Assembly: GCA_017620345.1 (NCBI GenBank)
Contig: JAFZQP010000118.1
Location: forward strand, 1 to 31,024
Length of the DNA: 31,024 nucleotides
Source: Lachnospiraceae bacterium
GTDB taxonomy: Bacteria > Bacillota_A > Clostridia > Lachnospirales > Lachnospiraceae
Reading direction: 5' to 3'
Shown here piece by piece: positions 1-13,295 of the stretch. The notes beneath the pieces are model-generated. The model saw only the letters and a list, made by a program, of their open reading frames with translations. It was not told the origin of the DNA and did not search any database. The translations under genes and the position numbers were made by a program. Position 1 is the stretch's first letter. Every line of letters starts with the position of its first letter.

Positions 1-1904
<1,904 letters not shown>

Positions 1905-1920
<16 letters not shown>

Positions 1921-3308
1921 CTTTTCTCCTCCTTGCTGAATCTGAATAATTCTCCACTTTTTATATCCACGGCAAACATTCTGCCTGTCGCTGATTTTCC
2001 GTTATATTCGTTGATCAGATAATATGTACGCGCACCATCCGAAAAACCGTATTCCGCTTTATAGGTCTTACCGATCGTTATCTCTCCCATGCTCATCAGC
2101 TGATACGAGATCGCATATTCCGCCATGTCCTTGGCGATAGCTACGTTCATGTTAAGAGTATAACTTCCCGATACCGGTTCGGATACAAGACCGTTGTCGC
2201 TGACTGCGATAAATATGAATGTGCTCTTACCAAGAGGCATCAGCATCGGTGTAGTATATTCCTTCGACTCCGGTGTCGGAACACTTCCGTCAGTAGTATA
2301 GTAGACCTTCTGGTCCTCGGGAGCGGTAACTCCGACAAGCTGAGGTACGGACAGCGTTCCGGATTCCACGAGAAGCTCCGGCGGATCGGGAACATCAAGT
2401 TCAACATTGTATGTGTTAGTGACAACATCACTGACGATACCGTTTTCGTTGATGTATATCGCGGATATCACCGTAGTCCCTGTCTCAAGCGGTATGGGCC
2501 CCATATATGCAAGCGAATCTTCCGTCGGCGTACTGCCGTCAACCGTATAGTAGATCCTGCCTTCTCCGGGTGCCGACAGTTTTATCGGATCCGGTTCTAT
2601 ATATGTTCCCGAATCAAGTGAAAATGTCGGAGATATCGATACATATTCGGAATACCTTAGGGCCAGGGTTGAGTCATTGCTGTTATTTATCAGTTCATGA
2701 ATCCCGTTACTGTTGTTCTCGGCCTTGTAGCACTCAATGATCCTGTCATACAGTGTCACATCCTCGGGGTAATCCGTAAGGGCATTGAACAGAACCGCTA
2801 TTGCAGCATCATAATTGTGATCTGCCATATATATGTCCGCAAGAAGTATCTTACCCTTTTCATCGTTTCCGAGCGTGTTCATATGCTTACCGGTAACGAT
2901 GGCCTGTTTATAATCACCTCGCTCGAATTCCCTTGAAGCCTTTTCATACTGATGATCGTATGAAAAATACCTTGAGATCGAGATCCCGCCTATTATGAAT
3001 CCGGGAATAAAAACCGAAGCCATTATCGCAAGTATTATTATCCACTTACGGTTTGGGCTTTTGCTCTCTTTCCTGCTGTCGGTCTTTCTCTTTGATGACG
3101 TTCTGTCTTTATTCAGTTCACGCGTTTTAGCACGCTTATCTATCGCATCGCCTGTATCCGGGATCTCTGCCGTTGTGGCAAGTGCGGCAACATCTATATT
3201 GTCCTCGATCTTTATGTCAAAATCGGATACGATGATTATCTCTTCACCGCAGACAGGACAATACATGTAACCTTCCGGAATAAAGGCGTTACAGACCTTA
3301 CACTGCAT
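1905..3308 (-). CDS. Membrane protein with zinc ribbon, TPR-like region and two chitobiase-C-type repeats
   Basis: This 467-residue protein was not recognised as a named family, but its layout is clear. It starts with a zinc ribbon (Cys3, Cys6, Cys17, Cys20; CKVC...CPVCG), then a charged Lys/Arg/Ser-rich linker (about 55-88) and a single membrane helix (about 89-111). A helical TPR-like region follows (about 118-220), then two beta-sandwich repeats like the CHB_HEX_C domain (about 237-302 and 318-385, each with YYT.DGS.PT and a later VS..V). A distinct domain at about 388-467 ends the chain. The predicted topology is an N-terminal zinc ribbon in the cytoplasm and the rest outside. Start ATG 3308 directly abuts the folD stop (TAA then ATG), with a GGAGAG ribosome-binding site inside folD. 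Its function is unknown; a cell-wall sensor or scaffold is possible. Confidence 0.85.
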
Positions 3309-4145
3309 TTATCTCTCCTGCATGGCCGCCTTTACACAATTGACCATGAGCATTGCTATAGTCATCGGTCCGACTCCTCCGGGAACCGGAGTGATCGCAC
3401 TCGTGTGTTCGTACACATCATCATAATCAACGTCACCACAAAGCTTTCCGTTATCCATGCGGTGTATACCCACATCAATGACTACTGCACCTTCCTTGAT
3501 ATATTTGCTCGTTATCATCCTGGGCTTTCCTACAGCCGCGATAACGATATCAGCTCTTTTACATACATTCTCCAGATCTTTCGTCCTGGAGTGACATATC
3601 GTTACAGTTGCGTTGTTCGCAAGCATCAGAAGCGCCATCGGCTTGCCTACTATGTTACTCCTGCCGATGACAACGCATTCTTTGCCTTCTATCGTGATGT
3701 TGCTTCTTTTTAACAGTTCGATTATACCCGCCGGAGTACAGCTGACAAAACCGAGTCGCCCTATGCACAGATTCCCGACAGATTCCGGATGAAAACCATC
3801 CACATCTTTACACGGGCTTATCCTTTCAATGACTTTCTTCTCACTGATATGTCCGGGGAGCGGTAGCTGTACAAGTATGCCGTTTATCTCATCATCCGCA
3901 TTAAGATCGTCGATGAGCTTTAACAGTTCATCTTCTGTAGTCTCCTCGGCAAGTTCAAATGATCTTGAACCTATCCCGATGTATTCGCATGCTTTTTTCT
4001 TGTTACCTACATAAACGGTGCTTGCAGGATCGTTTCCGACCTGTATTACCGCAAGTGTTGCCTTTATGTTCTTTGATGCAACTTCCTCTTTCAATTCATC
4101 CTTTATTGCTTTTGATATTGCTTTCCCGTCTATTATAACCGGCAT
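3309..4145 (-). CDS. folD: Bifunctional methylene-THF dehydrogenase / methenyl-THF cyclohydrolase
   Basis: FolD oxidises 5,10-methylene-THF with NADP+ and hydrolyses the methenyl product to 10-formyl-THF in the cytoplasm. The protein has 278 residues, the normal family length. Family signatures visible in order are YVGNKKKACEYIGI (substrate site with the catalytic lysine), QLPLPGH, PCKDVDGFHP, the nucleotide-binding GRSNIVGKPMA, and PVPGGVGPMTIAMLM near the C-terminus. I chose ATG 4145 rather than the in-frame ATG at 4157: a GGAGG box lies between the two and is correctly spaced only for the downstream ATG. Fhs, which makes 10-formyl-THF from formate, is encoded just upstream with a 27-base gap, so the two enzymes of the same pathway are co-transcribed. 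NfnAB, a consumer or supplier of NADPH, is downstream. Confidence 0.96.
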   Translation of the reverse strand: MPVIIDGKAISKAIKDELKEEVASKNIKATLAVIQVGNDPASTVYVGNKKKACEYIGIGSRSFELAEETTEDELLKLIDDLNADDEINGILVQLPLPGHISEKKVIERISPCKDVDGFHPESVGNLCIGRLGFVSCTPAGIIELLKRSNITIEGKECVVIGRSNIVGKPMALLMLANNATVTICHSRTKDLENVCKRADIVIAAVGKPRMITSKYIKEGAVVIDVGIHRMDNGKLCGDVDYDDVYEHTSAITPVPGGVGPMTIAMLMVNCVKAAMQER

Positions 4146-4172
4146 ATAAACCTCCATTTTGTCAGGACAGAT

Positions 4173-5843
4173 TCAGAACAATCCCGTTATGTTTCCGTTC
4201 TCATCAACATCTATATCATATGCTGCGGGCTTTTTCGGAAGCCCCGGCATTGTCATGATGCTTCCTGTAAGGGCAACGATAAAACCTGCTCCTGCTGAAA
4301 CATAAATGTCCCTGACATTAAGCGTAAATCCTTCCGGACGGCCGAGTAGCGCAGGATCATCCGACAGCGAATACTGTGTCTTGGCCATACATATCGGAAG
4401 CTCACCGTAGCCCTGCTTTGTAAGCTCTGCTATCTTTCTGCTAACCGCATCGGAATACGCAACATCACCTGCTCCGTATATCTTCTTTGCAATTGTTTCG
4501 ATCTTTTCCTTTATCGGAAGATGAGGATCATAAAGCGGTCTGTACTCACTCTTCCTGTTCTCAAGTGTATCAAGCACTGCCTGTGCAAGTTCAACACCGC
4601 CGTCGCCGCCTTTTGCCCATACACGGCTCAGTGCAAAATCACATTCCTTCTTTTTGCAGAATTCCTTGACGAAACCTATCTCCGCCTCGGTATCCGAATC
4701 AAAGGCATTAAGCGTAACAACTACGGGTACGCCGTACTGCTGAATATTCTCAATGTGCTTTTCAAGATTAACGATGCCTGTTGCAAGCGCATCCATGTTT
4801 TCATTTGCAAGGTCTGCTTTCGGCACACCACCGTTATATTTAAGCGCTCTTACTGTTGCAACGATGACGCATGCGTCGGGTGCAAGGCCTGCCATAGGGC
4901 ACTTGATATCAAGGAATTTTTCAGCTCCGAGATCAGCTCCGAAGCCTGCTTCGGTAATGGCTATATCTCCGAGTTTTAACGCAGTCTTTGTAGCTCTGAC
5001 GCTGTTACATCCGTGTGCGATGTTCGCAAAAGGTCCGCCGTGAACAAGTGCCGGAGTATGCTCGAGTGTCTGGATGAGATTGGGTTTGATCGCATCCTTA
5101 AGAAGAGCCATCATCGCACCTGTTGCTTTTATGTCAGCAGCAGTTACGGGGTTACCGTCAAGATCATACGCAACTACCATACGGGATAATCTGCTGCGAA
5201 GGTCTTCGATATCATTTGCAAGACAAAGTATAGCCATGACCTCCGATGCGACCGTTATAACAAAATGATCCTCGCGGACAAATCCGTCCGACTTGGCACC
5301 AAGTCCGATCACAACATTTCTGAGTACCCGGTCGTTCATGTCCTCACATCTCTTGAGAACTATATTTCTCGTGTCTATCCTTAGTTCATTTCCCTGCTGT
5401 ATATGATTATCAAGAAGTGCTGCACACAGATTGTTTGCTGATGTTATTGCATGAAAATCACCCGTGAAATGAAGGTTTAGTTCATCCATCGGAACAACCT
5501 GCGAATAGCCGCCTCCGGCTGCACCGCCCTTTACTCCGAAGCACGGGCCGAGCGAAGGCTCACGAAGTGCAAGTACCGCACGCTTTCCAAGCTTGTTAAG
5601 ACCCATTGCAAGTCCGATACTCGTTGTCGTCTTACCCTCACCGGCGGGTGTGGGGTTGATAGCAGTAACAAGAACGAGTTTGCCGTCTTTCCTGCTCTCG
5701 ATGCTTCTTAGATACTCTTCGGTTATCTTGCATTTATATTTTCCGTAAAGCTCGATATCATCATCCGTAAGACCGAGCGTTTCGGCCACATCCGATATCG
5801 GCAGCAGTTTCGCTTCATGTGCTATCTCAATATCTGTTTTCAT
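4173..5843 (-). CDS. fhs: Formate-tetrahydrofolate ligase
   Basis: This 556-residue enzyme joins formate to THF at the cost of ATP, giving 10-formyl-THF. It has the P-loop TPAGEGKTT at about 65-73, followed by the conserved [21 protein letters not shown] region and the stretch [13 protein letters not shown], which are hallmarks of the family. The length is normal and no key motif is missing. The start ATG overlaps the ftsK stop as ATGA (5840-5843), so translation is likely coupled to ftsK even though the functions differ. Together with folD it supplies one-carbon units for purine and formyl-Met synthesis; in acetogens the same pair works in the methyl branch of the Wood-Ljungdahl pathway, but nothing else here shows that this organism is an acetogen. 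Confidence 0.97.
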   Translation of the reverse strand: MKTDIEIAHEAKLLPISDVAETLGLTDDDIELYGKYKCKITEEYLRSIESRKDGKLVLVTAINPTPAGEGKTTTSIGLAMGLNKLGKRAVLALREPSLGPCFGVKGGAAGGGYSQVVPMDELNLHFTGDFHAITSANNLCAALLDNHIQQGNELRIDTRNIVLKRCEDMNDRVLRNVVIGLGAKSDGFVREDHFVITVASEVMAILCLANDIEDLRSRLSRMVVAYDLDGNPVTAADIKATGAMMALLKDAIKPNLIQTLEHTPALVHGGPFANIAHGCNSVRATKTALKLGDIAITEAGFGADLGAEKFLDIKCPMAGLAPDACVIVATVRALKYNGGVPKADLANENMDALATGIVNLEKHIENIQQYGVPVVVTLNAFDSDTEAEIGFVKEFCKKKECDFALSRVWAKGGDGGVELAQAVLDTLENRKSEYRPLYDPHLPIKEKIETIAKKIYGAGDVAYSDAVSRKIAELTKQGYGELPICMAKTQYSLSDDPALLGRPEGFTLNVRDIYVSAGAGFIVALTGSIMTMPGLPKKPAAYDIDVDENGNITGLF

Positions 5844-8713
5844 TGATGATTTTTCTCCTCAAGTAATTCATTGAACTGATCCATCGTCATAGTGATCCTT
5901 CTCGGTTTGGTGCCTTCCTCGGGACCTACTACGCCTTCATCGCATAACTGATCCATTATACGCGCAGCCCTGTTAAATCCGACCTTAAACTTTCGCTGTA
6001 ACATACCAATGGTTGCCTTGTCTGCTTCTATGACAGCCTGGCCCGCAGCAACAAACAGATCATCAAATGCACCGCTTGGATCGATGAGCCCCGGAGAGGA
6101 TGATGATCCTGAAGCAGCTCCTGCTTCAACGGCTGACATCGCCACCTCGTCATATACGCTTCCGTCAGTCTGACTCTTTAAAAACTCTACTACTCTCGTA
6201 ACTTCATCATCGCCGACGAATGCGCCCTGGACTCTGGCAGGTTTGTTATATCCTCTCGGATAGAAGAACATATCACCGTTTCCGAGAAGTCTCTCGGCTC
6301 CCGCCATATCAAGTATGGTCCTGGAGTCGACATTCGATGAAACGGAAAAAGCAATACGGCTGGGCATGTTTGCTTTGATAAGTCCGGTTATGACATCAAC
6401 AGAAGGTCTCTGCGTGGTAAGGATCAGATATATACCGGCGGCTCTTGCAAGCTGTGCCAGACGGCATATTGACTCTTCAACTTCTTTGGCTGCGACCATC
6501 ATAAGATCCGCAAGTTCATCAACAACAATGACAATCTGCGGCATTTTATCGGCAGATTTTGCATTGTAGCCTTTCATATCACGTACTTCAAGTTCAGCAA
6601 ATTTGCTGTACCTTTCGGTCATCTCGTTAACGGCCCAGGCAAGCGCGGAGCTTGCTTTCTTCGGATCGGTAACGACCGGGATAAGAAGATGCGGTATACC
6701 GTTATATACAGACAGTTCCACCATCTTGGGATCTATCATTATTAGCTTTACTTCCGAAGGCGATGCCTTGTAAAGGATACTCATTATCAGTGTGTTGATA
6801 CATACTGATTTTCCTGATCCGGTAGCTCCCGCAATGAGAAGGTGCGGCATCTTCGCTATATCAGTTACGACAATATCTCCGGACAGATCCTTTCCTACTG
6901 CAAAAGCAACCTTGGAATTGAAGTTCTTGAACTCCTTGCTCTCAACAAGTTCCCTGAAGTGCACCATGGTGCTCTCTTTGTTCGGAAGTTCTATACCGAC
7001 TGCCTTCTTGCCGGGGATCGGTGCTTCTATCCTGATATCTTTCGCCCCGAGGCTCATCATTATATCATCCGCAAGGCCCGTTATCTTTTTAACTGATACA
7101 CCTGCAGGCATCTGTATCTCATATCTTGTAACAGCCGGTCCTCTTGACGAACCGGTTATCTGTATATCCAGTCCGAAGCTTGCAAGAGTCTCTTTGAGTT
7201 CTCTTGCGGTCTCGTTCATCTCCGCGGCGGGATTGACTTTGTCGTTATTCTTGACAATATTGAGAAGATCCGTCGTCGGAAGCTTGATCTTTCCTGTCTT
7301 TTGCGCACGTATCGCTCTGCCGGGTGTGACCGAGCCGCTCTTTGGTGCAGGCTTTCTGTTCTCTTCCGCAAGATCTATCTTATGCTCAACTTTGGGTTTT
7401 GGTCTTACAGCAGGTGTGACTTCGTTTGTATTGCGCCTGTCAAATATCTCGGCAACATCACTGTAGTCATCCTCAAAATCTTCCTCATCATCGACCGGAA
7501 GATCACGTTCGTATGCTTCCTGCTTGGCTGCTTCTTCTGCAGGAGTTATATGTATGCGATGGCTCGTCTTGACGTTCGGCTTCGGCGTCTGTGTAGGCTC
7601 AGGAGTTCCGAACAGTTCCTCCTCGCTCGCGCCTTCATAGTAGCCTGTTATCTCGGTTATCTCACCCGACATATCTCTCGGTTCAAGCTTGATACCCGAC
7701 ATTATGCCCGGTGCCGGCGTATTGTCCACCTCGGGCTTTGCAACGGTTGAAACATATTCCGAAGAGTTGCCGTAGAACATCGATTCGGGACCCTGAATGG
7801 CTTTGAGTTCTTCCTCGGATACAACGCTCTCGCCCGGATATGTATATGTATCATCCGCTTCTTCAGTAACGGGTTCTATCTCTTCTATATCAGTGATCTC
7901 GGATATATCGGGCTTTATGTTTCTCAGATTGCTCGCATCAAAGTTCATCCTGCCGGCATTTTCGGCTTTGCGTTCTTCTGCCCGGCGCTTTCTTTCTTCA
8001 AGCTGCTGGGCACGCTTTGCTTCCTGCTTTGCAACATGTCTTTCATGCTTTTCGTTACGCTTCGCCCACCTCTCCATATCGCGTTCTTCACGCTCCATGG
8101 ATCTGACTTCGTTAACGGCCCTTCTATGTTCGGCATTACGCTTTACATCGGCAGAAAGCATCTTCGAGCCTTCTCTTATGCTCGTAAACAGTGATCTGTC
8201 GGTAAGAAGCACTATGCATATGATAAATGCGACCGCCAGAATGACTATAGTCCCTGCAAGGCCCAAAAACTTACAGAAAAAAGCAGATACAACTCCTCCG
8301 ACAAAACCGCCGTTTGAAGCCCTGGTCGTATAATAATCAGTCAGCCTGGTAGCTATTGCATCGTTTGCAAAAATCAGCTGTGCGCTGCAACACAAAACTA
8401 TGATGAGCGCGATGCTCGCAAACAGCTTGACCTTAGTGACGTTTTTCCATTTATTCAGGATCAGGAATGCACTGACCGTAAAGAACAGGAATGGGAACAG
8501 AAATCCAACCATTCCGAACAGCCCGATCAGGATTCCTCTTATTACCTTACCGAAAGCCCCAAGAAGTCCTACGCATCCGAGGAACATCAGAATCGTTACT
8601 CCGAGTGACCCGAAGAGCAATATCTCCTCAGCTATCCCCGGATTCTGATTTTTCTTGAGCTTCTTCTTCGATCGTGACGAGCTTCTTCTTCTCGTCGTTG
8701 ACCCCTTTGCCAT
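5840..8713 (-). CDS. ftsK: DNA translocase FtsK/SpoIIIE
   Basis: This 957-residue protein begins with a very basic stretch rich in Arg, Ser and Lys (1-21), then about four membrane helices (roughly 31-53, 56-86, 95-117 and 137-170). A long charged linker follows with a coiled-coil-like Glu/Arg/Lys segment (about 185-255) and acidic, Pro-containing sequence to about residue 480. The motor has a Walker A motif GATGSGKS at about 626-634 and a Walker B motif [11 protein letters not shown] at about 726-736. The C-terminal winged-helix gamma domain (about 890-957, with [11 protein letters not shown]) recognises polar DNA motifs. The protein pumps DNA through the division or sporulation septum; sequence alone does not separate FtsK from SpoIIIE. 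The start has a GGGGAG ribosome-binding site. It lies 37 bases after uppP and overlaps fhs by four bases. Confidence 0.95.
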   Translation of the reverse strand: MAKGSTTRRRSSSRSKKKLKKNQNPGIAEEILLFGSLGVTILMFLGCVGLLGAFGKVIRGILIGLFGMVGFLFPFLFFTVSAFLILNKWKNVTKVKLFASIALIIVLCCSAQLIFANDAIATRLTDYYTTRASNGGFVGGVVSAFFCKFLGLAGTIVILAVAFIICIVLLTDRSLFTSIREGSKMLSADVKRNAEHRRAVNEVRSMEREERDMERWAKRNEKHERHVAKQEAKRAQQLEERKRRAEERKAENAGRMNFDASNLRNIKPDISEITDIEEIEPVTEEADDTYTYPGESVVSEEELKAIQGPESMFYGNSSEYVSTVAKPEVDNTPAPGIMSGIKLEPRDMSGEITEITGYYEGASEEELFGTPEPTQTPKPNVKTSHRIHITPAEEAAKQEAYERDLPVDDEEDFEDDYSDVAEIFDRRNTNEVTPAVRPKPKVEHKIDLAEENRKPAPKSGSVTPGRAIRAQKTGKIKLPTTDLLNIVKNNDKVNPAAEMNETARELKETLASFGLDIQITGSSRGPAVTRYEIQMPAGVSVKKITGLADDIMMSLGAKDIRIEAPIPGKKAVGIELPNKESTMVHFRELVESKEFKNFNSKVAFAVGKDLSGDIVVTDIAKMPHLLIAGATGSGKSVCINTLIMSILYKASPSEVKLIMIDPKMVELSVYNGIPHLLIPVVTDPKKASSALAWAVNEMTERYSKFAELEVRDMKGYNAKSADKMPQIVIVVDELADLMMVAAKEVEESICRLAQLARAAGIYLILTTQRPSVDVITGLIKANMPSRIAFSVSSNVDSRTILDMAGAERLLGNGDMFFYPRGYNKPARVQGAFVGDDEVTRVVEFLKSQTDGSVYDEVAMSAVEAGAASGSSSSPGLIDPSGAFDDLFVAAGQAVIEADKATIGMLQRKFKVGFNRAARIMDQLCDEGVVGPEEGTKPRRITMTMDQFNELLEEKNHQ

Positions 8714-8750
8714 ATGTTTCTCCCCTTAAAGTCCCCTTTATAACTTCTGA

Positions 8751-9626
8751 TTATCTCTTAACAAAATATGTGATGATCGAAATGATCCCGATGAGTGCAC
8801 AATAGATCGCAAAGTATTTAAAATACCGGCTCATCACAAGATTCATAAGTAGCCTTAATGCAATATATCCTATGACTGCCGCTATCAGCATACCGACGAT
8901 ATAACATCCGACATCCGATGCCGTGATACTCTCTTTTCCTATATCCCCAAGTTCAAGTATGAGTGCGCCGAGCACTGCGGGTATGCTCATCAGGAACGAA
9001 TACTTTGCCGCAAACTTTCTGTCAAGTCCGCACAGTATTCCGGCAACGATCGTAATACCGCTTCTTGACAGTCCGGGAAGAGTCGCAACCCCCTGCGCCG
9101 TACCTATCGCAAATGCATCGCCCATGTTCATCTCTTTGAGCTTCTTATCCCCGTCTGCGAGAAAATCAGACCCGGCCAGAATAAGTCCCGTGCACAGAAG
9201 GCAGATTCCGGTTATAAGAAGATTAGCTGACGTAAACTCTACGATATCCTTCATGAAAACGCCGATTATGCCGGTCGGGATCGTAGACACTATAAGCAGC
9301 AATACAAACCTTCGATACGCCGAACTTATGACTCTTGCATACTGAGGAGTCTTTCCGTCGGTAAGACTCTTACCGAGGGCGACGGCATTTGAGAATATAT
9401 CCTTGCACATACCGCCGAATTCAATGACCAGACGCAGTACATCCTTGTAAAAGACAGCGCATATCGAGATAAGCGTAGCAACATGAAGGAGCACATCAAA
9501 CAATATGCTCTGTGTATCAAGTCCGAACAGACCCTTTATCAGTCCTAAGTGCCCCGAGGAGCTTACCGGCAGGAATTCCGTCAGTCCCTGTAAGACACCC
9601 ATGAGAATAGCTTTTAATATATTCAT
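8751..9626 (-). CDS. uppP: Undecaprenyl-diphosphatase (bacitracin resistance type)
   Basis: UppP removes a phosphate from undecaprenyl diphosphate so the lipid carrier for cell-wall building blocks can be re-used; loss of this step makes cells bacitracin sensitive. The 291-residue, very hydrophobic protein carries both family signatures: LTEFLPVSSSGH at about 15-26 (with Glu17 and the SSSGH run) and LPGLSRSG at about 183-190 (with Arg188). Several membrane helices cover the chain. It is the first gene of the leftward operon and has its own promoter overlapping the end of glgB. Placement with ftsK links envelope growth and division. Confidence 0.96.
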   Translation of the reverse strand: MNILKAILMGVLQGLTEFLPVSSSGHLGLIKGLFGLDTQSILFDVLLHVATLISICAVFYKDVLRLVIEFGGMCKDIFSNAVALGKSLTDGKTPQYARVISSAYRRFVLLLIVSTIPTGIIGVFMKDIVEFTSANLLITGICLLCTGLILAGSDFLADGDKKLKEMNMGDAFAIGTAQGVATLPGLSRSGITIVAGILCGLDRKFAAKYSFLMSIPAVLGALILELGDIGKESITASDVGCYIVGMLIAAVIGYIALRLLMNLVMSRYFKYFAIYCALIGIISIITYFVKR

Positions 9627-9654
9627 GATCCTAACCTTTCAAAAAACCCGAAAT

Positions 9655-9683
9655 ATTATATCAGAAAATGCCCTTTTCTTCAA
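9655..9683 (-). promoter_or_regulatory. Sigma-A-type promoter for the uppP-ftsK-fhs-folD-nfnAB operon
   Basis: On the minus strand TTGAAG (9683-9678) is followed after exactly 17 bases by a perfect TATAAT (9660-9655). The start site would fall near 9648, giving a leader of about 22 bases before the uppP ATG at 9626. The -35 box overlaps the glgB stop codon. The site was found by eye; no expression data. Confidence 0.72.
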
Positions 9684-11938
9684 TGTTTTCGCCTTCTTCT
9701 CTTTTTGACGGGCGCGTGATAATACTTAAGTTCTTCGGGTTCGCATTGTGTGCATGTAAATATTGACACGGACAGCGCCGGAACATTTATCCTGATGGAA
9801 TACTGTCTCGTATCGCATTCATCATCTTTGGATCTCTTTACTCTCGGATTGTTATGACCTTTTCCACCGAATGCTATATCATCCGTCGAGAAGATTTCCT
9901 TGTATTTTCCACTGAACGGTACTCCTATCTTGTAATCAGTCCGGTCAATGCCTGCAAAATTACAAACAACAAGAATATTGTTTCCCTCTTTGTCTTTGCG
10001 AAGGAATACAATGATCGTCTCATTTGCGGATATGTTGTTGATCCACTCGAATCCTTCAACATCATTATCAAGTTCATACAGTGCAGGAGTTTTCCTGTAC
10101 AGATCAAGGATACCCTTAACGAATCCGTTGAACATTATATGGTCATCATACTGAAGAAGATCCCACTGTACGCTTCTCTTTTCGTTCCACTCATCCCATT
10201 CTCCGATGTCCTGTCCCATGAAAAGAAGCTTTTTACCCGGATGCGTGAACATGAAAGCTATTGACAGCCGCAGGTTCGCAAACTTCTTATCGCGTTCTCC
10301 CGGCATCTTGGACAGCATCGAAGCCTTCCCATGCACTACCTCATCATGTGAGAACACGAGAATGAACTTCTCACTGTACGCATATATCATCGAAAACGTA
10401 AGCTCACTGTAATGACCGCTCCTGTACAGCGGATCGAGCCTGATGAAACCAAGAAAATCATTCATCCAGCCCATGTTCCACTTGTAGTCAAATCCGAGTC
10501 CGTCATCATTAAGAGAACCCGTTACCTTCGGCCATGCCGTAGATTCTTCCGCTATCATAAGGGCTCCCGTTTTCATCTTGCCGTTTATCGAGTTAAGATG
10601 ACGCAGCATCTCTTCTGCCTCGATATTCTCGTTACCGCCGTATATATTGGGTATCCACTCGCCTCCGCGTCTTCCATAGTCAAGGTAGAGCATCGAAGCT
10701 ACGGCATCCATCCTGATACCGTCCGCATGGTATTTTTTTATCCAGAATAGCGCATTTGCTATAAGATAATCGGACACTTCGGGACGACCGTAGTTAAAGC
10801 AAAGCGTTCCCCAATCAGGATGATAACCCTGTCTCGGATCGGCATGCTCATAAAGACATGTTCCGTCAAAATTCGACAGTCCCTGAACGTCTCTCGGGAA
10901 ATGTGCAGGAACCCAGTCAAGGATGACGCCTATGTTGTTCTCATGCATCTTATCCATGAAATACATGAAATCTTCCGGAGTTCCGTATCTGGAAGTCGGT
11001 GCGTACATACCGATAACCTGGTATCCCCACGACTCATCAAAAGGATGCTCCATGACCGGCATCAGTTCGATGTGCGTATATCCCATTTCAAGAACATACG
11101 GTATGATCTCGTCCGCAAGTTCCCTGTAGTTAAGAAATTCCCTGCCGTCATCCGGCTTTTTGAACGCTCCGAGGTGTATCTCATATACTGAAAACGGCTT
11201 ATCTTTACTGTTAAACTCCGCTCTTTTCGCAACAAAATCATCATCATGCCATTTGTAATTTTCGATATCAAATACCGTCGAAGCGGTCTCGGGCCGAAGT
11301 TGCGCAAAATAACCGTAAGGATCGGCCTTCAGTATTACCATTCCGCCCTTAAGCTTCAACTCATATTTATAGTTCTCTCCCGAAGCTATGCCGGGAATGA
11401 ACAGTTCAAATACACCCGAATCGCCGAGCCGTCTCATCTGATGGCTTCTTCCGTCCCAGTCGTTAAAATCACCGACGACGGAAACTCGTATCGCATTCGG
11501 TGCCCAAACAGCAAAGCTTACCCCGGTAACGCCTTCTTTCTTTCTGACATGAGCACCGAGATATTCGTAAATGTCATAGCATATACCTGCGGAAAACGCC
11601 TTCAGAGTCTTATTATCGATCGTAGGTGAAAACCTGTACGGATCATCTGTGATATATGTATTCTTACCCTTTGTGACTTTGAACTTATATGAGATCCTGG
11701 ACTTGGTGATGGATCTGATAAGTACGGAGAAAAATCCCTCTTCATCCATCATGTCCATTTTATATTCCTTCTGCGACATGACGACGCTGCACTTCTTTGC
11801 ACCGGGGATAAAGCAGGATATCATCCACCCGCCCTTGACCGCATGAGCTCCAAGGTATCCGTGCGGATCATCCTCCTCCGAGTAGACGATCTGTTCCACT
11901 CTTGCCCAATCCATCATCTTGTATAGTCTTTTGTCCAT
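9680..11938 (-). CDS. glgB: 1,4-alpha-glucan branching enzyme (GH13)
   Basis: GlgB cuts an alpha-1,4 glucan chain and re-attaches it by an alpha-1,6 bond, creating branches in glycogen. The protein has 752 residues, the long form with two N-terminal beta modules (about 1-100 and a CBM48-type module at about 115-225), then the GH13 barrel. Catalytic sites are intact: the nucleophile Asp in DGIRMDAVAS (about 411), the acid/base Glu in MIAEESTAW (about 462) and the third Asp in FSHDEVVHGK. The C-terminus ends in a strongly basic tail (KKRRRRKH) beyond the usual domain. ATG 11938 fits the usual family start but has only a weak ribosome-binding site. It is 38 bases after the DUF1015 gene and may be co-transcribed with it. 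The intact active site contrasts with the degraded GlgX-like protein at 27020-28960. Confidence 0.96.
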   Translation of the reverse strand: MDKRLYKMMDWARVEQIVYSEEDDPHGYLGAHAVKGGWMISCFIPGAKKCSVVMSQKEYKMDMMDEEGFFSVLIRSITKSRISYKFKVTKGKNTYITDDPYRFSPTIDNKTLKAFSAGICYDIYEYLGAHVRKKEGVTGVSFAVWAPNAIRVSVVGDFNDWDGRSHQMRRLGDSGVFELFIPGIASGENYKYELKLKGGMVILKADPYGYFAQLRPETASTVFDIENYKWHDDDFVAKRAEFNSKDKPFSVYEIHLGAFKKPDDGREFLNYRELADEIIPYVLEMGYTHIELMPVMEHPFDESWGYQVIGMYAPTSRYGTPEDFMYFMDKMHENNIGVILDWVPAHFPRDVQGLSNFDGTCLYEHADPRQGYHPDWGTLCFNYGRPEVSDYLIANALFWIKKYHADGIRMDAVASMLYLDYGRRGGEWIPNIYGGNENIEAEEMLRHLNSINGKMKTGALMIAEESTAWPKVTGSLNDDGLGFDYKWNMGWMNDFLGFIRLDPLYRSGHYSELTFSMIYAYSEKFILVFSHDEVVHGKASMLSKMPGERDKKFANLRLSIAFMFTHPGKKLLFMGQDIGEWDEWNEKRSVQWDLLQYDDHIMFNGFVKGILDLYRKTPALYELDNDVEGFEWINNISANETIIVFLRKDKEGNNILVVCNFAGIDRTDYKIGVPFSGKYKEIFSTDDIAFGGKGHNNPRVKRSKDDECDTRQYSIRINVPALSVSIFTCTQCEPEELKYYHAPVKKRRRRKH

Positions 11939-11976
11939 GTTATCTCACACTTTCCTGAAAAGTTCCGAATCTGATA

Positions 11977-13215
11977 TTATCTTTCGAATTCATGAATGAA
12001 CAGACCGCTTCGAAGCTTCGGCTCAAACCATGTTGATTTGGGTGGCATCAGCAGTCCTGCATCCGCTACGGCAAACAGTTCATCTATACCGGTAGGATAC
12101 ATCGCAAAAGCAATCTTACAGTCCGTAGCGACTCTCCTCTCAAGTTCCTGGAGTCCACGTATACCACCGACAAAATCGATCCGTGTGTCCGTCCTCGGAT
12201 CCACTATACCAAACAGCGGTCCCAGTACGTTCTCCTGCAGGATCGATACATCAAGTCCGGCTACCGGATCATCAGACATAAGTTTTTCATCGAACTTAAA
12301 CTCATACCATTTCCCGTCCGCATATACTCCAACACAGCCCTTTTCTTCAGGTCTGTATGCACCGTTCTTTTCCGTAAGAGTGCCAAGGCGCGCGAGTTCA
12401 TCAAGTACATCCTTAACGCTGTGCCCGTTCAGATCCTTTATCACGCGGTTATAATCCATGATCATGAGCTCATCATCCGCGAAAAGTACCGACAGAAAAT
12501 AATTGAACTCTTCATCTCCGTTATAGTCGGGATGTTCCTGTCTTCTCTTCAGTCCGACCTTGACAGCCGAAGCGCACCTGTGATGTCCGTCGGCGATATA
12601 TATCGAATCCGTATCGGCAAATGCTGCCCTTATCGTATCAATATCCTTATCTTTCCTCAAAGCCCACACCCTGTGTGTGATCCCGTCGGGTGATGTAAAA
12701 TCATAAAGCGCCTTTTCGGCCTTAATCGCATCAAGCACTTTCCTTATATCATCTCTTTTTCTGTATGCAAGGAAGATCGGACCCGTCTGCGCACTAAGCG
12801 CATCAACATGGTTAATCCTGTCTATCTCTTTGTCTTCTCTTGTATTCTCATGTTTCTTGATCCTTCCGGATATATAATCATCTATCGATGCACATCCGAC
12901 AACGCCGGTCTGGCTCCTGCCGTCCATGACAAGTTCATAGACATAGTAGCATTCAGTCGCATCCTGCACGAATGTATTGTCATCGATCCTTTTCCTCATA
13001 AGAGATCTTGCCTTGTCATACACCTTGGGATCATATGTATCCACATCATCGGGAAGCTGTGTCTCCGCACGGTCTATGCACAGAAAAGACATAGGCTCTC
13101 TTAGTGTTTCAGCTTTAGCCTCTGCCCTGTTATATACATCATACGGAAGCGCCGCAACTCTTGCGGCAATATCCTGTCTCGGTCTTATCGCACAAAATGG
13201 TTTTACAGTAGCCAT
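11977..13215 (-). CDS. DUF1015 family protein
   Basis: This 412-residue soluble protein matches the DUF1015 family by its conserved segments: ALPYDV at about 22-27, IKKHENTREDK at about 119-129, the stretch around INHVDALSAQTGPIF, and DGHHRCASAV at about 209-218. The biochemical function is not established. The DGHHR segment resembles the box seen in ParB/sulfiredoxin-type nucleotide-hydrolysing or kinase proteins, including serine kinases, which would fit a role near serine metabolism, but this is an inference. From general knowledge, DUF1015 genes are often found beside serC and serA; here they are separated from serA by a small rightward gene and a structured element. The start has an AGGGAG ribosome-binding site six bases upstream, and the gene has a good promoter. 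Confidence 0.88.
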   Translation of the reverse strand: MATVKPFCAIRPRQDIAARVAALPYDVYNRAEAKAETLREPMSFLCIDRAETQLPDDVDTYDPKVYDKARSLMRKRIDDNTFVQDATECYYVYELVMDGRSQTGVVGCASIDDYISGRIKKHENTREDKEIDRINHVDALSAQTGPIFLAYRKRDDIRKVLDAIKAEKALYDFTSPDGITHRVWALRKDKDIDTIRAAFADTDSIYIADGHHRCASAVKVGLKRRQEHPDYNGDEEFNYFLSVLFADDELMIMDYNRVIKDLNGHSVKDVLDELARLGTLTEKNGAYRPEEKGCVGVYADGKWYEFKFDEKLMSDDPVAGLDVSILQENVLGPLFGIVDPRTDTRIDFVGGIRGLQELERRVATDCKIAFAMYPTGIDELFAVADAGLLMPPKSTWFEPKLRSGLFIHEFER

Positions 13216-13295
13216 ATGTATCTCCCTGTCTTATATCTTTTCCACAATATGTTGTATAAACGCGTATAACATTACACACTATACACGACTTTACT

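Noticed and set aside
6792..7466. 224-codon open frame on the plus strand inside ftsK
   Set aside because: It is antisense to a clear FtsK coding frame, has no ribosome-binding site, and its composition is that of a mirrored gene. Other such antisense frames across the window were rejected for the same reason.
9627..9679. Terminator between glgB and uppP
   Set aside because: The T run on the minus strand is not preceded by a stable stem; the region is better read as a promoter.
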